Part shown: piece by piece, positions 9,015 to 17,842 of the stretch | Numbering within the stretch: position 1 is the first letter of the stretch | How the letters are laid out: each line of letters begins with the position of its first letter | Source of the DNA: Rheinheimera riviphila | Lineage (GTDB): Bacteria > Pseudomonadota > Gammaproteobacteria > Enterobacterales > Alteromonadaceae | Assembly: GCF_004005945.1 (NCBI RefSeq) | Contig: NZ_SACS01000001.1 | Coordinates: forward strand, 496,001 to 560,000 | Direction of reading: 5' to 3' | Length of the DNA stretch: 64,000 bases | Program-made: the position numbers and the translations under genes | The notes under the pieces: generated by a model | The model's database searches: none | What the model saw: the letters and a program-made list of their open reading frames with translations, nothing else | Told to the model about the DNA's origin: nothing

Positions 9015-9359
9015 CAGGTTTTTACATCCTTATGAGAGTTTTCCAGCAGCATCCGCTGCTGAGGTCACGACTTACTGCGCGTCAGATAACATGGTTCTGC
9101 TCGCTTGCGACGGCGAATAGCCACCACCAGCATTGCCATCATCATTTTTGTGGCAAGGGTGTATTTTGGCATTATTGGAAACTAATACAATCGTGCTGCG
9201 GAGTGTGGTTGTTGTTACGCTTACTGTTTAAACCTCTTGAAATAAAAGAAGCCCACTTTGCTGAGAGCACGCTATGGACTATCTTATTTAGACAAAATAT
9301 CTAATACCCTCATCTAAGCTTAAAGGGTAGCTTAGTCATCTATTTTGATGACCCGTTAT
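9015..9359. other. AT-rich intergenic stretch
   Basis: No convincing gene is seen in these 345 bases. They become clearly richer in A and T toward 9359 than the housekeeping DNA on either side. A short inverted repeat (CTAAGC...GCTTAG) lies near 9315-9335, just beyond the stop of the minus-strand gene that ends at 9360, and could be its terminator, though it lacks a long T run. Confidence 0.4.
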
Positions 9360-9800
9360 TTAGAATGATAAACCACCATTTATCGAGATGCTGAATGCTT
9401 GGGTTTGTACACTGTTTGTATAATATCCATGAGCAACTAAAAATACCTGACCTGCATCAGAATCAACTGCTTGGCTTTCAATTACACCATAACCTGGAGC
9501 GCTGCTGCCGCCAGTGGTCATACAAAAGGACGCTGTTGTTTTTGGTTCTAGTGTAAAAGGAACACCTAGTTGATTAATAATATGTTTTGAAGCTACAGTG
9601 CCATTAAATGGTACGCCTGCGCGATCGTACATTTTAACATTAACTTGGGCACTTGCGGGGGATATATTCGAAATTTTAAAACACGATTTCCCTCCACCAT
9701 CCCATATATTATATGACGGGATTATCGCAGTTCCGGCAAACACCTTTGGTAAGAATATTGAACTTGCACAGAACAAAACAGTAGCTATACTTTTTTTCAT
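9360..9800 (-). CDS. Orphan secreted protein of unknown function
   Basis: A 146-residue protein with a clear signal peptide (MKKSIATVLFCASSIFLPKVFAG, cleavage near residue 22). The mature part of about 124 residues is beta-rich and Gly/Ser/Thr-rich, with two Cys (in SCFKISN and FCMTT) that may form a disulfide. Its composition, including phrases such as NISPASAQVNVKMYDRAG, recalls periplasmic or surface immunoglobulin-like proteins. I do not recognise a family. Its base composition is more AT-rich than its neighbours, which suggests recent acquisition. AGAGAGGT (minus strand) lies before the ATG at 9800. Confidence 0.6.
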   Translation of the reverse strand: MKKSIATVLFCASSIFLPKVFAGTAIIPSYNIWDGGGKSCFKISNISPASAQVNVKMYDRAGVPFNGTVASKHIINQLGVPFTLEPKTTASFCMTTGGSSAPGYGVIESQAVDSDAGQVFLVAHGYYTNSVQTQAFSISINGGLSF

Positions 9801-10291
9801 ATGTACCTCTCTAGGTTAGGGGAATTTTAATTTTCAGTGATTATTTAATAATATGATTGATTGATATAATTGCTCGCAAAAACAAATTTAACAGATAAGA
9901 AACGGATAAAGCAAGGAGTTGCCGATTTTTACTGTTCAAAAATAAACCACATAATACCGAAAGCACATTATAGCTACTTGCTAAATAAGTGATCGTAACT
10001 CTGATACATACGCATGATCTTTAGGATTTGCGGAACGAATGGGGTCGGGGAACGAATGGGGTCGCGTCTTGCCTTTTCTGTTAAAAGCTAAAACTAACCG
10101 CTGGTGGCATCATCTGGGCTTACTATGCCTCGTTAGCGCTGGTCGCTTTGGAACAACCAAAGTTTTCTGCCACAAGGGCTTTTATCTCCCGCTGAAACTC
10201 GCATCTTTAGACTGTTTGGGTATAATGCCAGCATTCTCTCCAAATCAAGTTTTCTGCTGGCACTCAGCAGTCAAAAAACCTGTGGAAGCTC
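9801..10291. other. Intergenic region with short direct repeat
   Basis: These 491 bases carry no supported gene; an open frame at 10039-10302 has no family resemblance and overlaps ubiD. The left half is AT-rich. A 16-base unit, GGAACGAATGGGGTCG, occurs at 10032-10047 and again at 10049-10064. Tails of this kind are often seen beside REP-associated transposases, so this may be a scar. TATAAT at 10221-10226 is a possible -10 element for ubiD, although no good -35 sits at the right distance. Confidence 0.45.
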
Positions 10292-11788
10292 ATGAAATAT
10301 AAAGATTTGCGTGACTTTATCGCCCAGCTGGAGCAACGGGGTTTACTCACCCGTATCAAGCAGGAAATCGACCCGATGCTGGAAATGACCGAAATTGCCG
10401 ATCGCACGCTGCGTGCCGGTGGCCCTGCCTTATTATTCGAAAATCCAAAAGGTTATGATATTCCGGTGCTGGCCAATTTATTTGGCACCCCAGAGCGGGT
10501 GGCGCTTGGTATGGGTCAACCCGATGTCAGTGCTTTGCGCGAAGTCGGTAAATTGCTGGCGTTTTTAAAAGAGCCGGAGCCACCAAAAGGCTTAAAAGAC
10601 GCCTGGGACAAACTGCCGATTTTTAAGCAAGTGCTGAATATGGCAGCCAAGGTGGTGAAAAAAGCCCCTTGCCAGCAAATCGTATTACAGGGCGACCAGG
10701 TCGATTTAACCAAATTACCGGTGATGACGTGTTGGCCTGGCGACGCCGCGCCGCTGATCACCTGGGGTTTAACTGTGACCCGGGGTCCACACAAAGAGCG
10801 GCAGAACCTGGGCATTTACCGCCAGCAGGTGCTGGGTAAAAACAAAGTCATTATGCGTTGGTTGTCGCATCGCGGCGGTGCTTTAGATTTTCTGGAATGG
10901 CAAAAAGCCCATCCGGGCGAGCGTTTCCCGGTGGCAGTGGCTTTAGGTGCTGACCCGGCGACGATTTTGGGCGCCGTCACACCAGTGCCGGATACTTTGT
11001 CTGAATACGCCTTTGCCGGTCTGCTGCGCGGTGACAACACCGAAGTAGTGAAATGTCTGAGCAACGACTTACAAGTACCGGCCAGCGCTGAATTTGTGCT
11101 GGAAGGTTATCTGGAACCGGGCGAAATGGCACCGGAAGGCCCTTACGGTGACCACACCGGCTATTACAATGAAGTCGATTCCTTCCCGGTATTGACGGTG
11201 ACCCATATCACCCATCGCGAAAACCCAATTTATCACAGCACTTACACCGGAAGGCCGCCAGATGAACCGGCCATTTTAGGCGTGGCGCTGAATGAAGTCT
11301 TTGTGCCGATTTTGCAAAAACAATTTCCGGAAATTGTCGACTTTTATCTGCCGCCTGAAGGTTGTTCCTATCGCCTGGCAGTCGTCACCATGAAAAAACA
11401 ATATCCGGGCCATGCCAAGCGCGTGATGATGGGTGTTTGGTCATTCTTGCGCCAGTTTATGTACACCAAGTTTGTGATTGTCTGCGACGATGACGTCAAT
11501 GCCCGCGACTGGCAGGACGTGATTTGGGCCATCACCACGCGGATGGATCCGGCGCGCGACACCACTTTGATTGAAAACACGCCGATTGATTATCTGGACT
11601 TTGCTTCGCCGGTATCAGGTTTAGGCTCAAAAATGGGCATGGACGCGACCAATAAATGGCCGGGCGAAACCAGCCGCGAATGGGGCGTGCCGATTGAAAT
11701 GACCCCTGCGGTGAAGCAAAAAATTGATGATATCTGGGATGAACTGGGGATCGATTTACCGGCAACCAGCAAAGGTTTATTAAGATGA
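10292..11788 (+). CDS. ubiD: UbiD decarboxylase (3-octaprenyl-4-hydroxybenzoate carboxy-lyase)
   Basis: A 498-residue decarboxylase using prenylated FMN, removing the carboxyl group from the polyprenyl-hydroxybenzoate intermediate in ubiquinone synthesis. Family signatures are seen throughout: [17 protein letters not shown] at the start, [11 protein letters not shown], the HRGGAL segment, [12 protein letters not shown] with the catalytic Glu region, and TRMDPARDT near the C-terminus. Length matches E. coli UbiD (497). It overlaps the ferredoxin gene by four bases (ATGA), so the two are translationally coupled, with fre next: an expanded version of the E. coli ubiD-fre pair. Confidence 0.96.
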   Translation: MKYKDLRDFIAQLEQRGLLTRIKQEIDPMLEMTEIADRTLRAGGPALLFENPKGYDIPVLANLFGTPERVALGMGQPDVSALREVGKLLAFLKEPEPPKGLKDAWDKLPIFKQVLNMAAKVVKKAPCQQIVLQGDQVDLTKLPVMTCWPGDAAPLITWGLTVTRGPHKERQNLGIYRQQVLGKNKVIMRWLSHRGGALDFLEWQKAHPGERFPVAVALGADPATILGAVTPVPDTLSEYAFAGLLRGDNTEVVKCLSNDLQVPASAEFVLEGYLEPGEMAPEGPYGDHTGYYNEVDSFPVLTVTHITHRENPIYHSTYTGRPPDEPAILGVALNEVFVPILQKQFPEIVDFYLPPEGCSYRLAVVTMKKQYPGHAKRVMMGVWSFLRQFMYTKFVIVCDDDVNARDWQDVIWAITTRMDPARDTTLIENTPIDYLDFASPVSGLGSKMGMDATNKWPGETSREWGVPIEMTPAVKQKIDDIWDELGIDLPATSKGLLR

Positions 11789-12066
11789 GCAACCATCGGG
11801 TGACAGTGTTGCCAAGTGGCGTTACTTTTGAGGTAACAGCCGGGCAAACTATCCTCGATGCAGCCCTGGCGCATGGCATCGATTTTCCATTTCGCTGTCG
11901 TCAGGGCGTCTGTACGTCCTGCGTCTGCCGGCTAAAAAGCGGCACTGTGCACTACCTGCCACCGGAACCAGTCGCTGATATCGACAAAACCATGAATTTT
12001 ACCTACTGTTGTCTGGCTTATCCGGACAGCGATCTGGTATTACAGCATCCATTTATTCGCGGTTGA
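11785..12066 (+). CDS. Plant-type 2Fe-2S ferredoxin
   Basis: A 93-residue ferredoxin with the plant-type cluster motif: Cys residues in [13 protein letters not shown] (CxxxxCxxC) and the distal Cys in YCCLAYP. Single-domain length and no transit or signal sequence indicate a soluble electron carrier. It starts inside the ubiD stop region (four-base overlap) and is followed after 25 bases by the flavin reductase. In many proteins these two modules are fused (2Fe-2S domain followed by an FNR-like domain), so here they look like a split two-component reductase. Confidence 0.9.
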   Translation: MSNHRVTVLPSGVTFEVTAGQTILDAALAHGIDFPFRCRQGVCTSCVCRLKSGTVHYLPPEPVADIDKTMNFTYCCLAYPDSDLVLQHPFIRG

Positions 12067-12091
12067 TACCGCCAGCACAAGAACTGAACTT

Positions 12092-12841
12092 ATGACTGAA
12101 GCTCAACAAAAAGCCGCCTCCAACAAAGTGTTATGCACCGTTAGTCGCATTAGCCCGCTGACGCCAACGGTGCAGCAAGTCATTTTGACCCCAAAAGCGC
12201 CGGTGGAATTTAAAGCCGGCCAATATCTGCAAATTTACTTATCCGACACCGATAAACGCCCTTTTTCCATCGCCTGTGCACCGGGTTTTAGCTGTGACGG
12301 TCAGCCAGCATTGGAATTACAAATTGGCGGCGCGGTCACTGACGCTTACGCCAGTCAGGCGTTGGCGCATTTAACCGAGCATTTAAATGCCGGCAGCGAA
12401 GTGCTGGTGCAAGTGGGTTTAGGTGAAGCCTTTTGGCGCGAAGAAAGCCCAAGACCAATTATTTTACTGGCCGGTGGCACCGGCTTTTCTTATGTACACA
12501 GTATCGCCAGCGCCATCGCCAATGCCGATATCAAACGACCGGTACAGCTGTACTGGGGTTTACGCCATTCACAGGCTGGTTATGCCGAAGCTGAACTCGC
12601 TGCCTGGCAAGCCGCCCACCCGGAATATCAGCTGCATATGGTGGTACAGGAACCTGGCGCTGACTGGCAAGGCCGCACCGGATTTGTCCATCAGGCGGTG
12701 CTGGACGACCATGCCAACCTGGCTGGTTTTGATATTTACATCGCTGGTCCTTTTGCCATGGTTGGTGTGGTGCGGGACGCTTTTCTGGCGCAAGGTGCGG
12801 TGCGGGAGCAGATGTATGCCGACGCTTTTGCCTGGCTCTAA
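12092..12841 (+). CDS. fre: NAD(P)H-flavin reductase, FNR-like
   Basis: A 249-residue reductase of the ferredoxin-NADP reductase fold. The flavin-binding motif RPFSIACAP (about residues 53-61) and the nucleotide-binding GGTGFSYVHSI (about 128-138) are clear, and a C-terminal GPFAMVGVVRDAFLAQG follows. It corresponds to Fre, which reduces free flavins and, in E. coli, sits after ubiD. The reduced flavin could feed UbiX/UbiD prenyl-FMN chemistry or other oxidoreductases. With the ferredoxin directly upstream, electrons may also pass from NAD(P)H to the 2Fe-2S protein. Confidence 0.9.
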   Translation: MTEAQQKAASNKVLCTVSRISPLTPTVQQVILTPKAPVEFKAGQYLQIYLSDTDKRPFSIACAPGFSCDGQPALELQIGGAVTDAYASQALAHLTEHLNAGSEVLVQVGLGEAFWREESPRPIILLAGGTGFSYVHSIASAIANADIKRPVQLYWGLRHSQAGYAEAELAAWQAAHPEYQLHMVVQEPGADWQGRTGFVHQAVLDDHANLAGFDIYIAGPFAMVGVVRDAFLAQGAVREQMYADAFAWL

Positions 12842-12916
12842 AATGCCCGTCATCCTTGCTGCTGTCGCTGATTTCGGTCACAATCGGCGAAACAGGTCTT
12901 ACCAGAGGGAGCAAAG

Positions 12917-13324
12917 ATGCCGCATCTGACCCAGATTAAAGTTCGTGGTTACCATTTAGATATTTACCAACACGTCAACAACGCCCGTTATCTGGAGTTT
13001 CTGGAAGAAGCGCGCTGGAGCTATCTGGAAGATGGCGGTGATGTCGAGTTTTTCGCTCAAATGCGGCTGGCCTGGGTGATAGTGAACATCAATATCAATT
13101 ATCGCCACGCCGCCACCAATGGCCAAACACTACAAATTGCTACCCAGTTCAGCAAAGTCGGCGGTAAAAGCGCAGTGATCCATCAGGTGATCAGCGTGGC
13201 AGGCAGCGACACAGTGGTCGCTGATGCCGATATTACCTTTGTCTGCCTCGACCAAAAAACCGGTAAAGCAGTGCCGATTGAAGGTGAACTGCTGCAGCGG
13301 TTGGCCAAACATCTGACGGATTAA
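12917..13324 (+). CDS. Acyl-CoA thioesterase, 4HBT/FadM-like
   Basis: A 135-residue hot-dog-fold thioesterase. The signature VRGYHLDIYQHVNNARYLEFLEEARW carries the Asp (residue 14) and His-Val-Asn-Asn of 4-hydroxybenzoyl-CoA thioesterase relatives. Length and the strand INYRHAATNGQ fit FadM (YbaW), a long-chain acyl-CoA thioesterase. AGGGAG precedes the ATG. A fragment of the repeat element (12843-12858) lies just upstream. It is convergent with the DUF1761 gene, separated by a hairpin. Confidence 0.85.
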   Translation: MPHLTQIKVRGYHLDIYQHVNNARYLEFLEEARWSYLEDGGDVEFFAQMRLAWVIVNININYRHAATNGQTLQIATQFSKVGGKSAVIHQVISVAGSDTVVADADITFVCLDQKTGKAVPIEGELLQRLAKHLTD

Positions 13325-13343
13325 CAACAATTGACCTGAAAGC

Positions 13344-13370
13344 TTTGGATCAGCAAACGGCTGATCCAAA
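13344..13370 (+). terminator. Hairpin between convergent genes
   Basis: TTTGGATCAG at 13344-13353 pairs with CTGATCCAAA at 13361-13370 around a 7-base loop. It lies between the stops of the thioesterase and the DUF1761 genes and could end both transcripts. There is no T run on either side, so it is only a candidate. Confidence 0.45.
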
Positions 13371-13385
13371 TCGGAATGTGTTCAC

Positions 13386-13781
13386 TCAGTGCCAAAGCCC
13401 GAAGATCAGGCCATACAGGGTAAATTGCACCGTGCAATAACCGCCGTTGATCAAAAATAACGCGATGGAGCGGCGCTCAAACAGATAACAGACGCCAAAA
13501 CTGGCAGCGACCCAACAAAATCCAGCAGCAAAACCGGCGCCAACTCCCAGCATTAAACTCGGCGCCGGGCCTAAAAACAGTGCAAACATCGCCGCGCTCA
13601 GCAAATTGAACAACAGCGCACCACCAAAAATCACTTTCATATTGCCATGCTGTAATTGTTGCTCAGTAAGCCCCACTTCCTGCATCCAACGCTTGCCAAA
13701 CAACACCGGGCTATACCACAAACCACCGAGCATAAAAGCCGAAATTGCCGCAACCACCACCGCTAAATAATTGATGTCCAT
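13386..13781 (-). CDS. DUF1761-family membrane protein
   Basis: A 131-residue protein with four predicted membrane helices. The opening segment (MDINYLAVVVAAISAFMLGGLWYSP) with Gly-Leu-Trp-Tyr-Ser-Pro and the following FGKRWMQEVGL are hallmarks of the DUF1761 family. Function is unknown. It is transcribed away from the cyanophycinase gene's 3' end and toward the thioesterase gene. Confidence 0.85.
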   Translation of the reverse strand: MDINYLAVVVAAISAFMLGGLWYSPVLFGKRWMQEVGLTEQQLQHGNMKVIFGGALLFNLLSAAMFALFLGPAPSLMLGVGAGFAAGFCWVAASFGVCYLFERRSIALFLINGGYCTVQFTLYGLIFGLWH

Positions 13782-13908
13782 CTGGTTATCCTTCGAGTTA
13801 TGTCAAATGACCCAAAGACTATAGCTAAGGATTTATCGAAATAAAACTGCCGCTAAATTCAGCAGCAAGCCAATCTCGGCCTACTGCTGCGTTCAACTAA
13901 AACGGTGT

Positions 13909-15309
13909 TCAGTACGGCGAAGCCGGAATATAAAAACTAGTACTGCGGCCATCAATACTTAAGCGGGTCGGAGCGATGCTGGTGCTATTGGTCGACAGAT
14001 TGTAACTATCGCCAGGCATCAGCTTGTAACGCAGTAAATCGGTGATCCGCACCGGTTGGCCGCACACAATTTGGGTGTACTGGGTTTGGGCATCAGCGCG
14101 TAATACATAAACTTCACTGGCCCCGTCAACCACACCAACGCCGTTTGCTGTGACAAACAACGAAGTCGCTTCCGAGACTGCAATCACCCGGGCACTGGCA
14201 CCCGCTGTACCATAAAGTTTAGCCTGAAACACCGCAGAGCGTCCCATCCGGTCACGTTGCCGGAAATGGGTGTCGGTGATGGTATTGGCCAACAGCGGGA
14301 AGTTGAGGAAATTAGTGCTGATATTGATGGTGTTATGGCAATAGTTGGTCACCACTTCGCTACTAACAGCGCCAGCTACGCCATCCGGATCATATACAAA
14401 CTTACCCAGCACATGGTTACCGGCCGAGGTTCCACCGACCACCCCACCTTTACTGTAAACATGTTCCAGCGCGGTGGCCACTTTGGTGCCTTGCCAGGCG
14501 TTTAAATACGCAGACTGGTCACCACCGGCAATAAATACCGCTTCCGCCGCTTTGATCGCCCATTCCACATAAGCAGAATTGGCTTTCGTGACGGTGTCGA
14601 TAATCAAGGTTTCCACGGAAGCGGCATTGGTCAGCCCCTGCAGATAGCTATTGTAAGCATTGGTGCCGGAAGTACGCAGCACCACCACATTACCGCCTTT
14701 CATTTGTGGGCTGACGCGCAGACTAAAAGCCGCGTCCACATCAGCGCCACCGCCCATCAGCAGCAACGAGCCTTGCCCTGCCGTTAATGCCGGGCAATTG
14801 TCTGCACTGGCGCCGGTTAAATAAGTGGTTAAACCAGAAGGTTTGGCTGGCCTGCTGCCATAGGTGCAACTGGTGGTTGGCGGCGGTTCAGTGCCACCGG
14901 TCGCGCCCTGAAAAGTCACGGTCAGCTGGTAGCTACCCGTGCCGCTGTAACGACTGACTTTCACAAAGTGCTTACCGGCTGCCGCCGCATTGTAGGTGGC
15001 TGTTTCAGGGTTACTGCTGCTTTGACCGGACAAAATATAACTGCCGCTGCTGCGATAGAGATAAAAATCAAAATCGGCATTGCTGCCATGGCTTAATTGC
15101 ACCGAAATATTACCGGTGCTGGTACTGTCAAAACTGTACCAATCGACATCACTGCTATTGCCAATGGCGCCAGCGACTTGCTGGTTGCTGCATAAACCGC
15201 TGTCAGCAGTCGCTTCTGCATTGTTGCTCTCGGATTCTTGTAACAGACAGGCCTGCGCATTGCTTGATAGCAATAACGCAACAGCGCCTAAAAGGACGTG
15301 TGCTTTCAT
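13909..15309 (-). CDS. Secreted cyanophycinase-like S51 peptidase with PPC domain
   Basis: A 466-residue exported protein. After a signal peptide (to about residue 20) comes a bacterial pre-peptidase C-terminal (PPC) beta domain (about 25-130: YSFDSTSTGNISVQLSH...FVKVSRYSGTGSYQLTV), then a Ser/Gly/Thr-rich linker, then a peptidase S51 domain. The nucleophile elbow is GVVGGTSAG, preceded by a glycine-rich GGGADVDAAF and IAGGDQSAY, all usual in cyanophycinases. Expected role: extracellular cleavage of beta-Asp-Arg peptides (cyanophycin) or isoaspartyl peptides. It is a single gene with its own 5' region. A PPC domain ahead of S51 is less common than the bare enzyme. Confidence 0.85.
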   Translation of the reverse strand: MKAHVLLGAVALLLSSNAQACLLQESESNNAEATADSGLCSNQQVAGAIGNSSDVDWYSFDSTSTGNISVQLSHGSNADFDFYLYRSSGSYILSGQSSSNPETATYNAAAAGKHFVKVSRYSGTGSYQLTVTFQGATGGTEPPPTTSCTYGSRPAKPSGLTTYLTGASADNCPALTAGQGSLLLMGGGADVDAAFSLRVSPQMKGGNVVVLRTSGTNAYNSYLQGLTNAASVETLIIDTVTKANSAYVEWAIKAAEAVFIAGGDQSAYLNAWQGTKVATALEHVYSKGGVVGGTSAGNHVLGKFVYDPDGVAGAVSSEVVTNYCHNTINISTNFLNFPLLANTITDTHFRQRDRMGRSAVFQAKLYGTAGASARVIAVSEATSLFVTANGVGVVDGASEVYVLRADAQTQYTQIVCGQPVRITDLLRYKLMPGDSYNLSTNSTSIAPTRLSIDGRSTSFYIPASPY

Positions 15310-15891
15310 TTTTGTGATCCTGCTTTATTGTAGTTTTAAAAGTTTTTTAAATGTTGATGGCATTCATCCGTCAGCCTTGAAACCTGGTTTCAGGGATATG
15401 GGTTATCGCCAGTGGGGTCACATCACGTCCGGGTGATTAACAATGCATCCTGCAAGTTTTTTAGCAGTCAGACCCGCAAAAGCCTGAACACCAAAAATTG
15501 GGGGATGTCGAAGGGAGATCTACTCGTCGAACCACTCAGAGAGGTGGTAATCGGCCGCAACACAATGCAGATTGGCAGGCTTGGGTGCCTGCACTAATGA
15601 TTTGTCGATGTGCTGATTGCTCAGAATCGTCATTTCAAACCTGCATAAAATTGCTGAATTAGTGAACATTAATATGATGCGGCGGCGGTGCGCTGTCAAT
15701 CTGCCAAATTCGGAAAAAATGTAAACATAAAAATAATTATTTGCAATAAAATGGCAATCTATTTAGGCTATTCATCTCATCACGCTAATAGAACCCGCGT
15801 TTTTGATACGCAGGTTCGATCACCGCAAACGTCAAACCATGGCTTCGAGACCCAAATATCGTTGAGTTGTCAGCTGTCTAAAGGGATTTTT
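15310..15891. other. Intergenic region, divergent promoters
   Basis: 582 bases between two divergently transcribed genes, with no recognised gene. It must hold the promoters of the cyanophycinase-like gene (leftward) and the TonB-C/Sel1 gene (rightward); the stretch 15720-15775 is AT-rich. An open frame of 61 codons at 15412-15597 shows no convincing family. A stem GCAGGC...GCCTGC lies near 15575-15592. AACCCGCGT and ACGCAGGTT at about 15790-15815 form an inverted repeat resembling a tRNA T-arm, but no cloverleaf can be built. Confidence 0.5.
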
Positions 15892-17202
15892 ATGTTTCGC
15901 AAACTACTACTTACGGTATTGGTACTCCACCACACCGCCGCTTACGCTAACTTTCTGACCGGATTGCAGGCGTATGAGAAAAAAGACTACGCCACAGCGC
16001 AATATGAGTTCTCAGCACTCCTGCCCATTGCCAATGAACAGGCAGCTTTTAACCTCGCCGCAATGGCAATTAATGGTGAGGGTCAAGCTACAGATAAAGT
16101 CAAAGCGCTGGCATATTTTGAACTGGCCGTTGCCCTCGGGCACCCGGAAGCAGCAACGATGGTGACCAAAATTAAACCCAAGCTGAGCGCAGCCCAATCT
16201 GCCGCTGCGACCGCCTTACTGGCAAAATTAACCCAAGGCGTGATGATCAACAAAAACTTGCCTGACGAAAATCCGGTTGAACTGGAAGCGATAAAACGGG
16301 TGTCGCCGGAATATCCGGAGGATGCTGCTCGGAATGGCTGGTTTGGCTACGTCACCATTCGTTATATGGTTGATGAGCAAGGTGCGGTGATTGCCGTTGA
16401 TACACTGGATTCATTTCCGGAAAAAGTGTTTGAGCGAGCGGCGATGAAAGCCGTCAAGCGCTGGCGTTATCAGCCAACCGGCAAAAAACAACTTGGCACC
16501 GTAAAAATGACCTTCACTATGGGTCCATTGCAACAGCATGCAATGCAAAAATGGCTGAAACAATACAACGTCTGGTCTTATGCCATTGCCGGCTCGCCAC
16601 AACATCAGGAAGCGCTTGGTAGCTTGTTGCACCTCGTCAACAACAATTCCGGATTAATCCTGGAGGAAAATGAAGCCGCCACCTTCAATGCTGAAGCATT
16701 GCCAGTTGAGTTGTTCAGGGAAAAAGCCGGCATCCGTTCACAAGTCATCGAACACTTTCATGGCTATGCCAAAGTTGAAGTAAACGATCAGGGCGTGGTG
16801 ACTAAAATCCTCGAAGCAAAACATCAACAGGCCCGGTCGGCGAAAGATATTTTACTCAATAAGCCACTGCCCAAGGCCGACACTGCCGGTATTTACAGTC
16901 TGACATCCCAGCTCGACAACAAAGTCGTCATTAACAAAGTGTTGGCGATAAACCCGCTGTATTCCTATTACTATTGGTGGAAGACCGCGGCCAAAAACGG
17001 CGATCTCAGAGCACAACGCTTTCTTGCCGCACATGATAAAGAGTGGGAAAACTACCTGTTAACGAAAGATGATCCACAGGTGCAAACCTGGGTTGGCGCC
17101 CGGATGATACTGGATGGCGACACGGCCAACGGCAAAGCGCTGCTGGCCAAAGCGCGCGAGCAGAATTATGCTTTGGCTCAGGAATTAACCGACACCTTGT
17201 AA
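15892..17202 (+). CDS. Exported Sel1-repeat protein with TonB C-terminal domain
   Basis: A 436-residue protein with a signal peptide (MFRKLLLTVLVLHHTAAYA) and a mosaic of domains: two tetratricopeptide/Sel1-like repeats (about 20-100; GLQAYEKKDYATAQYEFSALL, AYFELAVALGHPEAATMV), a TonB C-terminal fold (about 120-200; RVSPEYPEDAARNGWFGYVTIRYMVDEQGAV...ERAAMKAVKRWRYQPTG), then an uncharacterised C-terminal half. The ATG at 15892 is chosen over the earlier frame opening because AAGGGA precedes it and a signal peptide follows. There is no N-terminal membrane helix or Pro-rich spacer as in energy-transducing TonB, so it is not a classical TonB. Its role is unknown. Confidence 0.75.
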   Translation: MFRKLLLTVLVLHHTAAYANFLTGLQAYEKKDYATAQYEFSALLPIANEQAAFNLAAMAINGEGQATDKVKALAYFELAVALGHPEAATMVTKIKPKLSAAQSAAATALLAKLTQGVMINKNLPDENPVELEAIKRVSPEYPEDAARNGWFGYVTIRYMVDEQGAVIAVDTLDSFPEKVFERAAMKAVKRWRYQPTGKKQLGTVKMTFTMGPLQQHAMQKWLKQYNVWSYAIAGSPQHQEALGSLLHLVNNNSGLILEENEAATFNAEALPVELFREKAGIRSQVIEHFHGYAKVEVNDQGVVTKILEAKHQQARSAKDILLNKPLPKADTAGIYSLTSQLDNKVVINKVLAINPLYSYYYWWKTAAKNGDLRAQRFLAAHDKEWENYLLTKDDPQVQTWVGARMILDGDTANGKALLAKAREQNYALAQELTDTL

Positions 17203-17203
17203 T

Positions 17204-17280
17204 ATACCCTTCATCGTTGAAGATGCGGGGTTGTTGCCTTCGCTCGTTCGCCTACCCGAATCTTCAATGATTTTGGGTAT
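17204..17280 (+). repeat. MITE-like element, internally deleted copy B
   Basis: A 77-bp copy of the element at 5263-5388: both ends (ATACCC...GGGTAT) are kept but about 50 central bases are missing. It begins one base after the stop of the TonB-C/Sel1 gene and ends eight bases before the stop of the opposing DNA glycosylase gene, so it fills the convergent gap and could fold as a terminator. Confidence 0.8.
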
Positions 17281-17288
17281 ATGCAAAG

Positions 17289-17840
17289 TCAGGCGTTACT
17301 TGATACCAACGCCTGACGCCACAACTCCAGCTTTGCAGCAAAAGTTAAACTGGCGTGCGCCGGGCTGGTGGAAGGTAGTTCATGCACGGTAATGGTGCTA
17401 TCTGGCCAGGAAGTTGATTGTTGCCGCTGATACTGCCGGAAGCTTTGCACTGCTTTGCCACCATTTAGCCAAATCTTTTGTAAATCAGGAAGCTGCTGAC
17501 AAAGTTCAACCAGCGGATTAAAACGAATACTACTGCCAACAATGGCACTGTCGAGGCTGCCCTGACGCTGGCAGTTGCCAATCACATCCCACAACGCCAC
17601 CTTGGCCGCCAGCGCCTGCTGACACCGGCTCGGGTAATCCAGACTGGCATCAACGCCAAACAGCTGCTGCAACAAAGGCCACAACTGATTGCGCGGGTGA
17701 CCATAATATTGCTGACTATCTAAGGACGCCTGACCCGGCATACTGCCGAGGATCAGGACCTTGGCATTGGGCTGATACAAAGGCGCCAAGCCCTGTAACA
17801 AAGGTAGCTCAGGTAGCACCGGCAACATCATCGCCGCCAT
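17289..17840 (-). CDS. DNA-deoxyinosine glycosylase, UDG superfamily
   Basis: A 183-residue enzyme of the uracil-DNA glycosylase fold. The motif A region VLILGSMPGQASLDSQQYYGHPRNQLWPLL and the closing ELPSTSPAHAS are those of family 6 hypoxanthine-DNA glycosylases, which remove deaminated adenine (hypoxanthine) from DNA. WDVIGNCQRQGSLDSAI is also typical. The frame is open farther upstream, into hemY, but the ATG at 17840 lies two bases after the hemY stop and gives the usual family length, so this is the last gene of the heme operon transcript. Confidence 0.85.
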   Translation of the reverse strand: MAAMMLPVLPELPLLQGLAPLYQPNAKVLILGSMPGQASLDSQQYYGHPRNQLWPLLQQLFGVDASLDYPSRCQQALAAKVALWDVIGNCQRQGSLDSAIVGSSIRFNPLVELCQQLPDLQKIWLNGGKAVQSFRQYQRQQSTSWPDSTITVHELPSTSPAHASLTFAAKLELWRQALVSSNA

Positions 17841-17842
17841 GC

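Noticed and set aside
10039-10302. Open frame of 87 codons ahead of ubiD
   Set aside because: No family resemblance, overlaps the ubiD start and covers a repeat and possible promoter.
15412-15597. 61-codon open frame in the gap between cyanophycinase and TonB-C/Sel1 genes
   Set aside because: No signal, no family, no good ribosome site; probably chance.
15785-15820. tRNA-like T-arm (AACCCGCGT ... ACGCAGGTT with GGTTCGATC)
   Set aside because: Acceptor, D and anticodon stems cannot be built around it.
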